Below are positions 1 to 6,974 of a stretch of DNA of 13,487 nucleotides, in pieces. Every line of letters starts with the position of its first letter. The stretch's first letter is position 1. Under the pieces are notes generated by a model. That model was not told where the DNA came from, did not search any database, and worked only from the letters and a program-made list of their open reading frames with translations. The DNA is taken from NCBI GenBank assembly GCA_016209585.1, contig JACQVU010000246.1:1-13487 (forward strand). Reading direction: 5' to 3'. Origin of the DNA: Planctomycetota bacterium (GTDB taxonomy: Bacteria > Planctomycetota > UBA8742 > JACQVU01). A program made the position numbers and the translations under genes.

Positions 1-2
1 AC

Positions 3-617
3 GTCGGCTGGGTCTACCTGAACACCGCCAACGCCTACCCGAGCGGGCGGTTCAGCAGCGATCCCTCCTGGGACTGCCTGTTCAAGGTGTGGATCGCGCC
101 GACCAGCCCGGTCGAGTCCACGCTGGCGGTGAAGGGCGGCAAGGTCGGCGTGCGCACGCTGGCGCCCGACCAGGCGCTCTCCGTCAACGGCGACGCCTCC
201 AAACTCGGCGGCACCACCTGGCAGACCTTCTCCGATGGCCGGCTGAAGACGGTGCTGGGCCGCTACACGCCGGGGTTGAGCGCGGTGCTGGCTCTCGATC
301 CCGTGCAGTTCCGCTACCGCCCCGACAACCCCCTCGGCCTGGTGGACGAGGGCGTCCACACCGGGTTCGTCGCGCAGGAGGTGCAAAAGGTGCTCCCCGG
401 CGCCGTCGCCGAAAACGGTGACGGCTACCTGATGCTGAAGAGCGACCCCATTCTCTGGGCCATGCTCAACGCGACGAAAGAGCAACACGCCGTCGTCCAG
501 GAGCAGCGGGCCAGGATCGAGCGCCAGGAGCGCCTGCTGGCGGAGCAGCAGAAGATCATCGCCGCGCTACTGGCGCGCGTCTCCCGCCTGGAGTCCACCC
601 AGCCGCGCGGGCGGTAG
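3..617 (+). CDS. C-terminal part of a peptidase S74 (tail-spike chaperone) domain protein, 5' truncated by window
   Basis: The frame is open from base 3 to the TAG at 615-617, so the start lies upstream of the window. About residues 70-160 of the visible part match the peptidase S74 (intramolecular chaperone autoprocessing) domain known from phage tail spikes and many bacterial surface proteins. The diagnostic motif FSDGRLK is at residues 76-82. Ser77 and Lys82 have the five-residue spacing of the self-cleavage Ser/Lys dyad in endosialidase-type domains. The later blocks DPVQFRY and TGFVAQEVQKVLPGAV are also typical, and the last ~50 residues form a charged heptad-type coiled coil. Such domains trimerise the upstream fibre or adhesin and then cleave themselves off. 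No phage structural genes are nearby, so a chromosomal surface protein is more likely than a phage fibre, but the N-terminal part is not visible. The next gene on the strand starts 115 bases later. Confidence 0.85.
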   Translation, partial: VGWVYLNTANAYPSGRFSSDPSWDCLFKVWIAPTSPVESTLAVKGGKVGVRTLAPDQALSVNGDASKLGGTTWQTFSDGRLKTVLGRYTPGLSAVLALDPVQFRYRPDNPLGLVDEGVHTGFVAQEVQKVLPGAVAENGDGYLMLKSDPILWAMLNATKEQHAVVQEQRARIERQERLLAEQQKIIAALLARVSRLESTQPRGR

Positions 618-671
618 GCCGTCTGGCGCCGCGACGGTGCCCGCCACGGCCGGGGATCGGGAATCCGAAAA

Positions 672-697
672 CCGGGCGACACGATCGTCCCGCCCGG
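672..697 (+). terminator. GC-rich inverted repeat downstream of the S74 gene
   Basis: CCGGGCG (672-678) and CGCCCGG (691-697) form a perfect 7-bp stem around a 12-base loop that itself contains the palindrome ACGATCGT. It lies between the S74 stop and the radical SAM start. No T-run follows, so it is either a weak terminator-like hairpin or an operator. I cannot tell which. Confidence 0.3.
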
Positions 698-700
698 CGG

Positions 701-722
701 TATAGTGGCGGGAGGCGAGAGG
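701..722 (+). promoter_or_regulatory. Possible -10 element and ribosome binding region of the radical SAM gene
   Basis: TATAGT at 701-706 resembles a sigma-70 -10 box and lies 26 bases before the ATG at 733. No convincing -35 box is seen 17 bases upstream. The purine stretch GGGAGGCGAGAGGG (709-722) ends 10 bases before the ATG and is the likely ribosome binding region. Confidence 0.3.
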
Positions 723-732
723 GTCTGACGAA

Positions 733-2205
733 ATGAAAATCCTGCTGGTCGCGCCGGCCACGCCGCACACGTTCTGGAGTTTCGCGCACGCCCTGCCGTT
801 CGTGTCGCGCCAGGCGGCTTTCCCGCCGCTGGGCCTGATCACGGTGGCGGCGATGTTGCCCCCGGAGTGGGAGGTGGCGCTGGTGGACCTGAACGTGGCG
901 CCGCTGACCGACGAACGGATCGACTGGGCGGACTACGTCTTCCTGACGGGGATGATCGTGCACGCCGACTCCGCCCAGGAGGTGCTCGACCGTTGCGGGG
1001 CGCGCGGGCGGACGGTGATCGCCGGGGGGCCGCTCTTCACCACCGGCCGCGACCGCTTCCCGGCGCTGCGCCACGTGGTGCTGGGCGAGGCTGAAGAGGT
1101 GATGCCGGCGCTGGTGGCCGACATGCGGGCGGGAACGGTGCGCGAGACCTACCAGGCTCCGGGGCGGCCGGACCTTGAGACGACGCCGGTACCCCGGTGG
1201 AACCTGCTCAACCTGCGGGCCTATGCCTCGGTGAGCGTGCAGTTCTCCCGCGGGTGCCCGTTCAACTGCGAGTTCTGCGACATCATCGTCATGAACGGGC
1301 GGGTCCCCCGCGTGAAAACGCCGGAGCGCATGCTCGCCGAACTTGACGCTCTGCTGGCCGCCGGATGGCGGGGAAGCATCTTCATCGTCGACGACAACTT
1401 CATCGGGAACAAGGCGCGGGTGAAGGAGTTGCTGCGGGAGTTGATCGCGTGGCGGGCGCGGTCGGGCTTCCGGTACGGCTTCACCACCGAGGCGTCGCTC
1501 AACGTCGCCGACGACGCGGAGTTGGTGGACCTGATGGTGCGCGCCGGGTTCAAGCGGGTGTTCGTGGGCATTGAAAGCCCCGACCCGGCGGTGCTGGAAG
1601 GGGCCTCGAAAACCCAGAACGCCCACCGCGACCTCGCGGCTGACGTGCGCCGGTTGCAGAACGCCGGCCTGGAGGTGATGGGCGGATTCATTCTGGGGTT
1701 CGACGGCGACCGCGAGGGGGTGTTCGAGCGGCAGCGCCGTTTCATCCAGGAAACGGGGGTGGTCACGGCCATGGTCGGGCTGCTCACCGCGCTGCCCGGC
1801 ACGCGCCTCTTCTCCAGGCTGCTGGGCGAGGGGCGCATCCTTTCGCACAGCACCGGGAACAATCTTGACGGCGTGTTGAACTTCATCCCGCGGCTCGACC
1901 GCGAGACGCTGCTGGCCGGGTATCGCTCGCTGGTGCGGCACCTGTACGCGCCCCGCACCTACTATCGCCGGGCGACGGCGTTTCTGCGCGAGTACCGGCC
2001 GTCCGGCCCGCCGGTGCGGCTCTCGGCGCGCGACGTGGCGGCCTTCCTGAAGTCGCTGTGGGTCCTGGGCGTGCGCCATCGCGGCCGGCGCGAGTATTGG
2101 AAGTTCCTCACCGCCTCCTTCCTGTTCCGCCGCCGCGCCTTCGCGGAGGCGGTGACGCTGGCCATCTCCGGCCACCATTTCCGGCGCGTCGCCGCCGCGC
2201 TGTGA
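733..2205 (+). CDS. B12-binding domain radical SAM protein with DUF4070 C-terminal region
   Basis: A 490-residue protein. Residues 1-140 look like a cobalamin-binding Rossmann-type domain (MKILLVAP start, WADYVFLTGMIV, AGGPLFT around 97-103). They lack the DxHxxG histidine motif, as is common in radical SAM relatives. The radical SAM core carries the cluster motif CPFNCEFC, giving Cys175, Cys179 and Cys182 for the [4Fe-4S] cluster that cleaves S-adenosylmethionine. The following part (KTQN, GGFILGFDGD, LTALPGTRLFSRL, GYRSLVRHLYAPRTYYRR) matches the DUF4070 region. The family includes HpnP, the hopanoid C-2 methylase, and other C-methylases and C-C bond-forming enzymes. Whole-length resemblance to HpnP-like proteins is clear, but no hopanoid genes lie in the window, so the substrate is unassigned and I give no symbol. 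The start is supported by the purine-rich site ending at 722. The protein is expected to be cytosolic and oxygen-sensitive. Confidence 0.9.
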   Translation: MKILLVAPATPHTFWSFAHALPFVSRQAAFPPLGLITVAAMLPPEWEVALVDLNVAPLTDERIDWADYVFLTGMIVHADSAQEVLDRCGARGRTVIAGGPLFTTGRDRFPALRHVVLGEAEEVMPALVADMRAGTVRETYQAPGRPDLETTPVPRWNLLNLRAYASVSVQFSRGCPFNCEFCDIIVMNGRVPRVKTPERMLAELDALLAAGWRGSIFIVDDNFIGNKARVKELLRELIAWRARSGFRYGFTTEASLNVADDAELVDLMVRAGFKRVFVGIESPDPAVLEGASKTQNAHRDLAADVRRLQNAGLEVMGGFILGFDGDREGVFERQRRFIQETGVVTAMVGLLTALPGTRLFSRLLGEGRILSHSTGNNLDGVLNFIPRLDRETLLAGYRSLVRHLYAPRTYYRRATAFLREYRPSGPPVRLSARDVAAFLKSLWVLGVRHRGRREYWKFLTASFLFRRRAFAEAVTLAISGHHFRRVAAAL

Positions 2206-2293
2206 AGCCGTGGCGAGGGCGGCGAGCAGCCGACGCGCGCCGACGATGGGCGGGCTTGCGGGATTCGCGTCGCGTGAGGATGATACATGCACG

Positions 2294-2297
2294 AGGG
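2294..2297 (+). promoter_or_regulatory. Ribosome binding site choosing the DUF433 start
   Basis: AGGG at 2294-2297 sits six bases before ATG 2304 but directly touches the in-frame ATG 2298. It therefore favours 2304 as the start of the antitoxin gene. Confidence 0.45.
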
Positions 2298-2303
2298 ATG
2301 GAC

Positions 2304-2537
2304 ATGAGGCACGAAGAACTCCTTCGCCGCATCTCGATCGATCCGAACGTCTGCTTCGGGAAGCCCTGCATCCGAGGGCACCGGATCTGGGTCTCGCTCA
2401 TTCTCGACTTCCTGGCGTCCGGCACGACGGCCGAGGAGGTCCTGGTGGAGTACCCGCAGATCTGCAAGGAAGACATCCTGGCCTGCATCGCCTACGCGTC
2501 AGAAATGACGCGCGAACGGACGGTGCACACGGGTTGA
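2304..2537 (+). CDS. DUF433 family antitoxin
   Basis: A 77-residue protein starting MRHEELLRR. Its body matches DUF433 over nearly its full length: SIDPNVCFGKPCIRGHRIWV near the N-terminus, then the helical part with DFLASGTTAEEVLVEYPQIC and EDILACIAYASE. DUF433 proteins are small helix-turn-helix antitoxins that neutralise a PIN-like (DUF5615) RNase-type toxin encoded just downstream. That arrangement is seen here: a toxin-like start codon follows 7 bases after the stop. The downstream partner is broken, so this antitoxin appears to be an orphan. It may still bind its own promoter, but I see no clear operator. The frame is open well upstream of 2304, but those residues overlap the radical SAM gene and do not resemble the family. 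Confidence 0.85.
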   Translation: MRHEELLRRISIDPNVCFGKPCIRGHRIWVSLILDFLASGTTAEEVLVEYPQICKEDILACIAYASEMTRERTVHTG

Positions 2538-2544
2538 GTCCGCA

Positions 2545-2713
2545 ATGAGGCTGAAACTTGACGAGAACCTGGGGTCCCGCGGCGCGCGAGTGCTTCAGGG
2601 AGGATGCCCTCCGGCGTTTTCTCATCGCGTCCGCTGGCAACACGCTGGCGGGAAAACTCTGGATCATCGACGACTGGCGCATCCGCGAAGTCGGCGAAGG
2701 CGGACAGTCATAG
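2545..2713 (+). pseudogene. DUF5615 PIN-like toxin, internally deleted and frameshifted
   Basis: From ATG 2545 the sequence encodes MRLKLDENLGSRGARVLQ, the characteristic N-terminus of DUF5615 toxins, where the DEN motif holds a catalytic acidic residue. After codon CAG (2596-2598) homology jumps. From 2600, in another frame, it reads EDALRRFL, then AGNTLAGKLWIIDDWRIREV, and stops at TAG 2711-2713. This second part is the normal C-terminal block of the same family (LWIV...RIRE type). Families of this kind are about 110-120 residues; only about 55 are left, so about 60 central residues and the reading frame are lost, including the central acidic residues. The position directly after a DUF433 antitoxin supports the identity. 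The toxin is almost certainly inactive. The in-frame continuation of the first part is an unrelated chimeric reading frame. Confidence 0.8.
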
Positions 2714-2740
2714 CGCCGAGACTGTTCCGAGTTCGGACAA

Positions 2741-3210
2741 GCCCCCGCGCCGTCGCCGTCGCCTTGGCGTTCCAACCCCTGAAGGAAACGGTCCTCGGGC
2801 GAATCCCCCAGGTGGCCATACACCAGACCGAGCCTGGCAAAGACCTTGTCAACACTTGGGGCGTCAGCATCGGTCAACTGCTCGGCGCCATCATCAACAC
2901 TCTCCGCGCTTTCAGGGGCGGGGGCTGTCCCTTCAGCGCCTGTAGGAGATCGATCCTCGCCTTGCTCCGGCGCGGATTGCGACTTCGCGCCGCTCTCGAC
3001 CGGCGATTCAGGGCGCGGGAGCGGCTCGCCCCGCGCCGCGATCGGGTCGCCGCGCTTCTGTTCGGTCAGCGAATACGTGGATCGAACCCGAACATCGTTG
3101 GAGAACATCCAGAGGAGGCCGAACGTGACGAAGGAGACGAACGCGATGGCGAGGAGAACGCCGCGAACGGATGCGCGGCCATCCCGGGGGGAGTGGTTTC
3201 CAAGGCGCAT
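2741..3210 (-). pseudogene. Truncated FGE-sulfatase-like paralog (N-terminal part only; copy of gene B)
   Basis: Starting at ATG 3210, the minus strand encodes MRLGNHSPRDGRASVRGV, a membrane segment at about residues 17-36, an acidic Pro/Glu/Ser-rich linker, and a block ending HLGDSPEDRFLQGLERQG. This parallels residues 1-155 of the gene starting at 4971, with about three quarters of residues identical by my count. Homology ends near 2741, before the FGE-sulfatase domain begins. The frame stays open into the toxin region down to 2398, but that part is antisense to the TA genes and unlike any paralog, so it is not counted. A protein made from this would be an anchor without a catalytic or binding domain. 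The absence of stops suggests the truncation is not ancient, or that the anchor piece is still tolerated. Confidence 0.75.
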
Positions 3211-3267
3211 CGCTCGACCGGGATCACGGGAAACGGCGCGGGCCAGGGAGCAAGAGGCGTCTCGCGC

Positions 3268-3327
3268 TCACTTCACCGTCCAGTCGCCTTCCACCCCCTC
3301 GGGCCGGGAAAGTTCGAACGCGGCGCG
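3268..3327 (-). pseudogene. Remnant of the 3' end of an FGE-like C gene
   Basis: Sixty bases on the minus strand encode RAAFELSRPEGVEGDWTVK plus stop, one residue different from the C-terminus of the intact gene that ends at 5029. Upstream of 3327 homology is lost. The rest of this C copy is absent, so the fragment only marks a former or partial gene duplication. Confidence 0.75.
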
Positions 3328-3336
3328 GGCGGAGAT

Positions 3337-3357
3337 CGGCGCGGCAAGTCCGCGCCG
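3337..3357 (-). terminator. GC hairpin after gene B
   Basis: CGGCGCGG (3337-3344) and CCGCGCCG (3350-3357) pair perfectly over 8 bp around the loop CAAGT. On the minus strand it begins about 40 bases after the stop of the last intact operon gene, where a terminator would be expected. No T-run follows, so the call is tentative. Confidence 0.4.
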
Positions 3358-3396
3358 TGGGTGGATTCCGTGTGCCGGGGCCGTGTTCGCCGGCGC

Positions 3397-4971
3397 TCAC
3401 TTCACCGACAAGTCGCCGGACTTGCCGTCGGGCCGCGGGAGTTCAAAGGCGGCGCGCAGACCGAGGAGAACCTTCCAGTAATCCTGCGGGCGGACGTACC
3501 TCCCACGAGCCGCGCTGCGGCAACCGGCCACGTCGAGGAACGACCCCCCGCGAGTCGCGTAGGCGCGGCCTGGCGACCAGGCGGGAGCCTGCTCTCGATT
3601 ACCGTACAGGTAAGGATTGCGTGGAACCAGCGCGCGCCGCCAAGCGGGCGGCATCGGTCCCAAGTCTTTGTCCCGGACGTAGCGTTCCTGGTCTTTCACG
3701 ATATCCTCGATTTCCTGGTAGAGTTCAAAGCCTAATCCCGGCGCGACGTCGCGGCAGGTTTCGAGAATGTTGCCGAGCATGTCGTGCAGCCCGAAGGCGT
3801 TCGGTTTCTTCCCGCCGACCTCGTGCGTTCCGAGCCTCTTCGGGTACTTGCTCGCGATGGTTGCCCGAACGCGTGGTCCGTCCAACCGGCTCTCCAGAAT
3901 CTCTCCGCCCTCGTTGACCGGGAAGCCATGCGGGTATTCCACCAAGGCGTTCCCGCGATACCAGGCAATGGGATCGAGCGTCGGCGACGAACGGTCCACC
4001 GTGACGGGGAGGTCGCCGTTGTAGGTGGCGGTCTCGGTTCCCGCGCGGCAGGCATACTCCCACTGCGCCTCACTCGGCAGGTTCAGCCCCGCGCGGCGGC
4101 AGAAGGCGACCGCGAACGTGTAGTCGACCGCGAACGCCGGGTAGGCGGGGCCGACCCCCGGATAGGGAATGACGCCCCGTTTGAACTCGTCTTCCCGGTT
4201 GTTTCCCACCTCCTTCCAGGCCTTGGCGAAGAGGTCCAACTGCGATTCGTCCATCACGGCTTCCCACTGAGATTGCGTCACCTCCTGCTTGCCGATGAGA
4301 AAGGGGTCCAGAAACACTTTGTGCCGGGGCTGTTCCCGCTTTGTCACCTCGGGTTCGCCTTCGTTCGCCCCGCGCGTGTAGACGCCACCGGGGAGAAGCA
4401 CCAGCCGCAGATACTCGCCGCGCGGCAGCGGGCGATCATACTCGTGCCGCCCCTGTTCGTTCACCCCGACGTAGATCAACCCCGGAATCGCGGGAGCGTC
4501 GGCCCACGCGCCGTCGCCGTCGCCTTGGCGTTTGAAGCCCTGAAAGAAACGGTCCTCGGGCGAGTCCCCCAGGTGGCAATGCAGCGAACCGAGCAAAAGA
4601 TACACCTTATCCACGCTTGGGGCGTCAGCATCGGTGAGTTGGCCGGCGCTGTCATCAACATCTTCCGCAGTTTCAGGCGCGGGGACTTGTTCCTTTGCGC
4701 CCACGGGAGATCGATCCTCGCCTTGCTCCGACACGGATCCCGACTTCGCGCCGCTCTCGACCGGCGATTCAGGGTGCGGGAGCGGCTCGCCCCGCGCCGC
4801 GATCGGCTCGCCGCGCCCGTCCTCGGTGAGCGAAGGCGTGGACCGGACTCGATCATCGTTGGAGAACATCCAAAACAGGCCGAAGGTGACGGAGGAGGCC
4901 AACGCGACAGCGAGCAGCACGCCGCGAATGGATGCTCGGCCATCACGGGGGGAATGGTTTCCAAGGCGCAT
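3397..4971 (-). CDS. Gene B: membrane-anchored FGE-sulfatase-like (SUMF1/PvdO-type fold) protein
   Basis: A 524-residue protein. Residues 17-36 form a single membrane segment after a basic N-terminus, suggesting an anchored protein with its bulk outside. A low-complexity acidic linker runs to about 125. The FGE-sulfatase domain covers about 160-515: YVGVNEQG (167-174), LVLLPGG (190-196), DPFLIGKQEVTQSQWE (222-237), LNLPSEAQWEYACR (296-309), GLHDMLGNILETCRD (394-408) and RGGSFLDVAGCRSAAR (474-489). True formylglycine-generating enzymes have two cysteines after RGGS(Y/F); here only Cys484 is present, at the position of the non-catalytic third cysteine. So it is probably not an FGE; the fold also serves other oxidases and non-enzymatic binding proteins. 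It is nearly the same as gene D over this domain. The start at 4971 has no strong Shine-Dalgarno site. It starts 57 bases after gene C stops. Confidence 0.85.
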   Translation of the reverse strand: MRLGNHSPRDGRASIRGVLLAVALASSVTFGLFWMFSNDDRVRSTPSLTEDGRGEPIAARGEPLPHPESPVESGAKSGSVSEQGEDRSPVGAKEQVPAPETAEDVDDSAGQLTDADAPSVDKVYLLLGSLHCHLGDSPEDRFFQGFKRQGDGDGAWADAPAIPGLIYVGVNEQGRHEYDRPLPRGEYLRLVLLPGGVYTRGANEGEPEVTKREQPRHKVFLDPFLIGKQEVTQSQWEAVMDESQLDLFAKAWKEVGNNREDEFKRGVIPYPGVGPAYPAFAVDYTFAVAFCRRAGLNLPSEAQWEYACRAGTETATYNGDLPVTVDRSSPTLDPIAWYRGNALVEYPHGFPVNEGGEILESRLDGPRVRATIASKYPKRLGTHEVGGKKPNAFGLHDMLGNILETCRDVAPGLGFELYQEIEDIVKDQERYVRDKDLGPMPPAWRRALVPRNPYLYGNREQAPAWSPGRAYATRGGSFLDVAGCRSAARGRYVRPQDYWKVLLGLRAAFELPRPDGKSGDLSVK

Positions 4972-5088
4972 CGCTCGACCGGGATCAGAAGAAACGGCGC
5001 GGGCCAGGGAGCAAGAGGCGTCTCGCGCTCACTTCACCGTCCAGTCGCCTTCCACCCCCTCCGGCCGGGGAAGTTCGAACGCGGCGCG
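4502..5088. repeat. Source copy of the partial tandem duplication (copy 2)
   Basis: This block spans the 3' end of intact gene C, the spacer of 57 bases and the 5' third of intact gene B. It is the counterpart of 2741-3327 at a constant offset of 1761 bases with no insertions or deletions. Confidence 0.85.
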
Positions 5089-6735
5089 AAGGCCGACGAA
5101 GCCAAGATCGTAACGGTATTCCGGTGCTTGGTTCCAAACCCGCCCGCTGACGAATCCTTGCCACGTTCGACCACTGCGACAGGCACGAACATCCATGAAA
5201 CTCCCGCCACGGACATTGTACTGAATCCGGCTTTCAGTCTCCGGACTCAAGTTGTTCGACCGGTCCGAGTGCCTGTCGAGAACCCCGCACAACACGGGAT
5301 TGCGCAGCGGGATGAGCCAGCCGTTGCCAAGCGCGAAGTCGTGCGTCCGCTGGAACCTGTACAACCTTTCGATCACTCTGTATGGCTCGGTGGACTCAAC
5401 GCCGTAGTCCCGGCAGGTCTCGCTGATATTGCCGAGCATATCGTGAAGCCCGAAGTTGTTCGGGGCCTTCAGGCCGACCGGATGCGTGCCGAGCCGCCTC
5501 ACCTCTGCGGTTTCGCCACTGGCGATCTTTTTCAGCACGTTGGCAACTCCGTGGATGTCCGGCGGGTTTCCCCGCGTGGTCGTTTCGACGATGGGCACAT
5601 CCTTGAACGTGGGGACGCCTGGGCGGTACTCCACATCGGCGTTTCCCCGGTACCAGGCGATCGGCTCCAGCGTGGGCGACGTGTCTTGCAGCGGGCCGGG
5701 GTCGTCGATGACCAGCAGCGGGCCGTTGGGCGTGTCGAACTCGACGCCCCCGCGGCAGGCGAACTCCCACTGCGCCTCGGTAGGCAGGTTCAGCCCGGCC
5801 CGCTTGACGAACTGGAGAGAGGCGAAATAGGTGGCCGCGAACACCGGGTAGTCCGGCCCGACGGCCGGGTGGGCAAACTCCCTCCTCTTCTCCATCCACG
5901 CCCATGAACTTTCCCCCGCCACGCGGCGGTAGAGCGCCATCTGCGTCTCGCCCATCACGGCTTGCCACTGCTCCTGGGTCACCTCGTACTTGCCGATCAG
6001 AAAGGGATCGAGAAAGACGTGGTGCCTTGGCCACTCGTTGGCCGTTCTCCATGCGGTGATTCCGTCGCCGTCGATGCCCCGTTCCCAGAGACCGCCCGGA
6101 AGCAGCACGAGGCGCAGCGCCACGCCCTTCCCAAGGGCGCGATCGTATTCGTGATAGCCCTGCTCGTTTCGGCCCACGTATGTCAGCCCCGGAATCTCCG
6201 GCGCGACTTCCCAACCGCCCCGTTCCGGCCGCACGCCCGATATCGGTTGAAGGTACTCGGCTGCGGGGGGTCTCAACCACCGATAGCCCGTGGCTGGGAG
6301 ATCCACCTCATACGCCATCTCTTCGGGCGTCTCATAGACGGGGGTATTCTCCGAGGCATTGTGGCCATAGTGGGAGAAGGGACGCCGATCCACCGGCCAT
6401 TCGCGGTAGCGGCGCCCGTTGGGCCTGCTCGCCGGAGCCACCCACACCCCCACTCCCCCTGTGGTCGCGGGCCGACCGGGCACCGAGATTTCGCTCCCAT
6501 GGGCGGGAGGCGGAAACTCGTCATCCTCCTCGCGATGGGACGAGGCTGGCGCCGCGGGAATGGTGGCGCGGGATTCCCCGGCACGAAAGTGGTCCGCCAC
6601 GCCGGCGGCGTGCTGCTCGTGCGTTTCAGGGCGACCGGCGCCGGCGAAGCGGGCGGACGACAATGCGAAGTATCCTCCCGTCCCAACGCCGAGGGCCGCA
6701 AGCAACGGAATGGCGAGGCGTCGAATCGCTCGCAT
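5029..6735 (-). CDS. Gene C: membrane-anchored FGE-sulfatase-like protein, divergent paralog
   Basis: I take ATG 6735 (MRAIRRLAIPL), giving 568 residues with a hydrophobic segment at about 6-25. The frame is open to 7158, but that extension would overlap gene D by about 180 bases and has no family resemblance; GTG 6780 is another option. A variable linker precedes the FGE-sulfatase domain in the C-terminal ~370 residues: YVGRNEQG, LVLLPGG, DPFLIGKYEVTQEQWQ, LNLPTEAQWEFACRGG, GLHDMLGNISETCRD, then RGGSFMDVRACRSGR (from about 509), ending FVGLRAAFELPRPEG. As in B and D, the catalytic cysteine pair of genuine FGE is missing; one Cys (about 519) remains. It differs from B and D in its linker and in insertions around the middle. 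It lies 239 bases after gene D and 57 bases before gene B, all on the same strand. Confidence 0.8.
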   Translation of the reverse strand: MRAIRRLAIPLLAALGVGTGGYFALSSARFAGAGRPETHEQHAAGVADHFRAGESRATIPAAPASSHREEDDEFPPPAHGSEISVPGRPATTGGVGVWVAPASRPNGRRYREWPVDRRPFSHYGHNASENTPVYETPEEMAYEVDLPATGYRWLRPPAAEYLQPISGVRPERGGWEVAPEIPGLTYVGRNEQGYHEYDRALGKGVALRLVLLPGGLWERGIDGDGITAWRTANEWPRHHVFLDPFLIGKYEVTQEQWQAVMGETQMALYRRVAGESSWAWMEKRREFAHPAVGPDYPVFAATYFASLQFVKRAGLNLPTEAQWEFACRGGVEFDTPNGPLLVIDDPGPLQDTSPTLEPIAWYRGNADVEYRPGVPTFKDVPIVETTTRGNPPDIHGVANVLKKIASGETAEVRRLGTHPVGLKAPNNFGLHDMLGNISETCRDYGVESTEPYRVIERLYRFQRTHDFALGNGWLIPLRNPVLCGVLDRHSDRSNNLSPETESRIQYNVRGGSFMDVRACRSGRTWQGFVSGRVWNQAPEYRYDLGFVGLRAAFELPRPEGVEGDWTVK

Positions 6736-6930
6736 GTCCAGGTCGAATAAGGTCTGTCCCGTTCGCTCACCCCCGGAAACGGCCTCCTCCCTTCCCTCAG
6801 TCCGAGGATTGCTCGCCCGTCTTGGCGAAGTACCCGGTTCCGGATTTTCCCCCGTTCCCGCTATTGCCCCGACGCCCCGCGTCGCCGCCCTTGGCCACCA
6901 CTGGCCTGAACGCACGCGGACCCGTATGCC

Positions 6931-6951
6931 TGACAAGTGATAACTGACAAC
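6931..6951. repeat. Three-unit heptamer repeat followed by C-runs, in the D-C intergenic gap
   Basis: TGACAAG, TGATAAC and TGACAAC follow one another directly at 6931-6951, a degenerate 7-base tandem repeat. Three runs of five C (five G on the minus strand) follow between 6952 and 6969, just after the stop of gene D. The rest of 6736-6974 is G+C-rich with no gene I can support. Confidence 0.5.
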
Positions 6952-6974
6952 TCCCCCGCCCCCGTCCCCCGGCG

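Larger units (their letters stand above)
2741..3327. repeat. Partial tandem duplication, copy 1 (of 4502-5088)
   Basis: This segment aligns without any gap to 4502-5088 at a constant offset of 1761 bases. It carries, on the minus strand, the last ~20 codons of an FGE-like C gene, the intergenic spacer, and the first ~155 codons of an FGE-like B gene. Homology stops abruptly near 2741 and 3327. The spacer and C-tail part is almost unchanged, with one perfect block of at least 60 bases at 3241-3300. The B-head part has diverged much more. Confidence 0.85.

Noticed and set aside
556..2292. 578-codon open frame on the minus strand
   Set aside because: Antisense to the S74 and radical SAM genes; His/Arg/Pro-rich composition typical of a shadow frame in G+C-rich DNA, with no recognisable domain.
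2398..2740. Read-through extension of the truncated FGE-like fragment
   Set aside because: Antisense to the TA genes and without similarity to any paralog; it is an accidental open frame after the breakpoint.
2545..3735. 396-codon plus-strand frame starting at the toxin ATG
   Set aside because: Only its first 18 residues are toxin-like. The rest runs antisense through the duplicated FGE-like fragments.
3784..5907. 707-codon open frame on the plus strand
   Set aside because: Antisense across genes B and C and their spacer. It repeats the mirror image of the duplicated block and has no domain.
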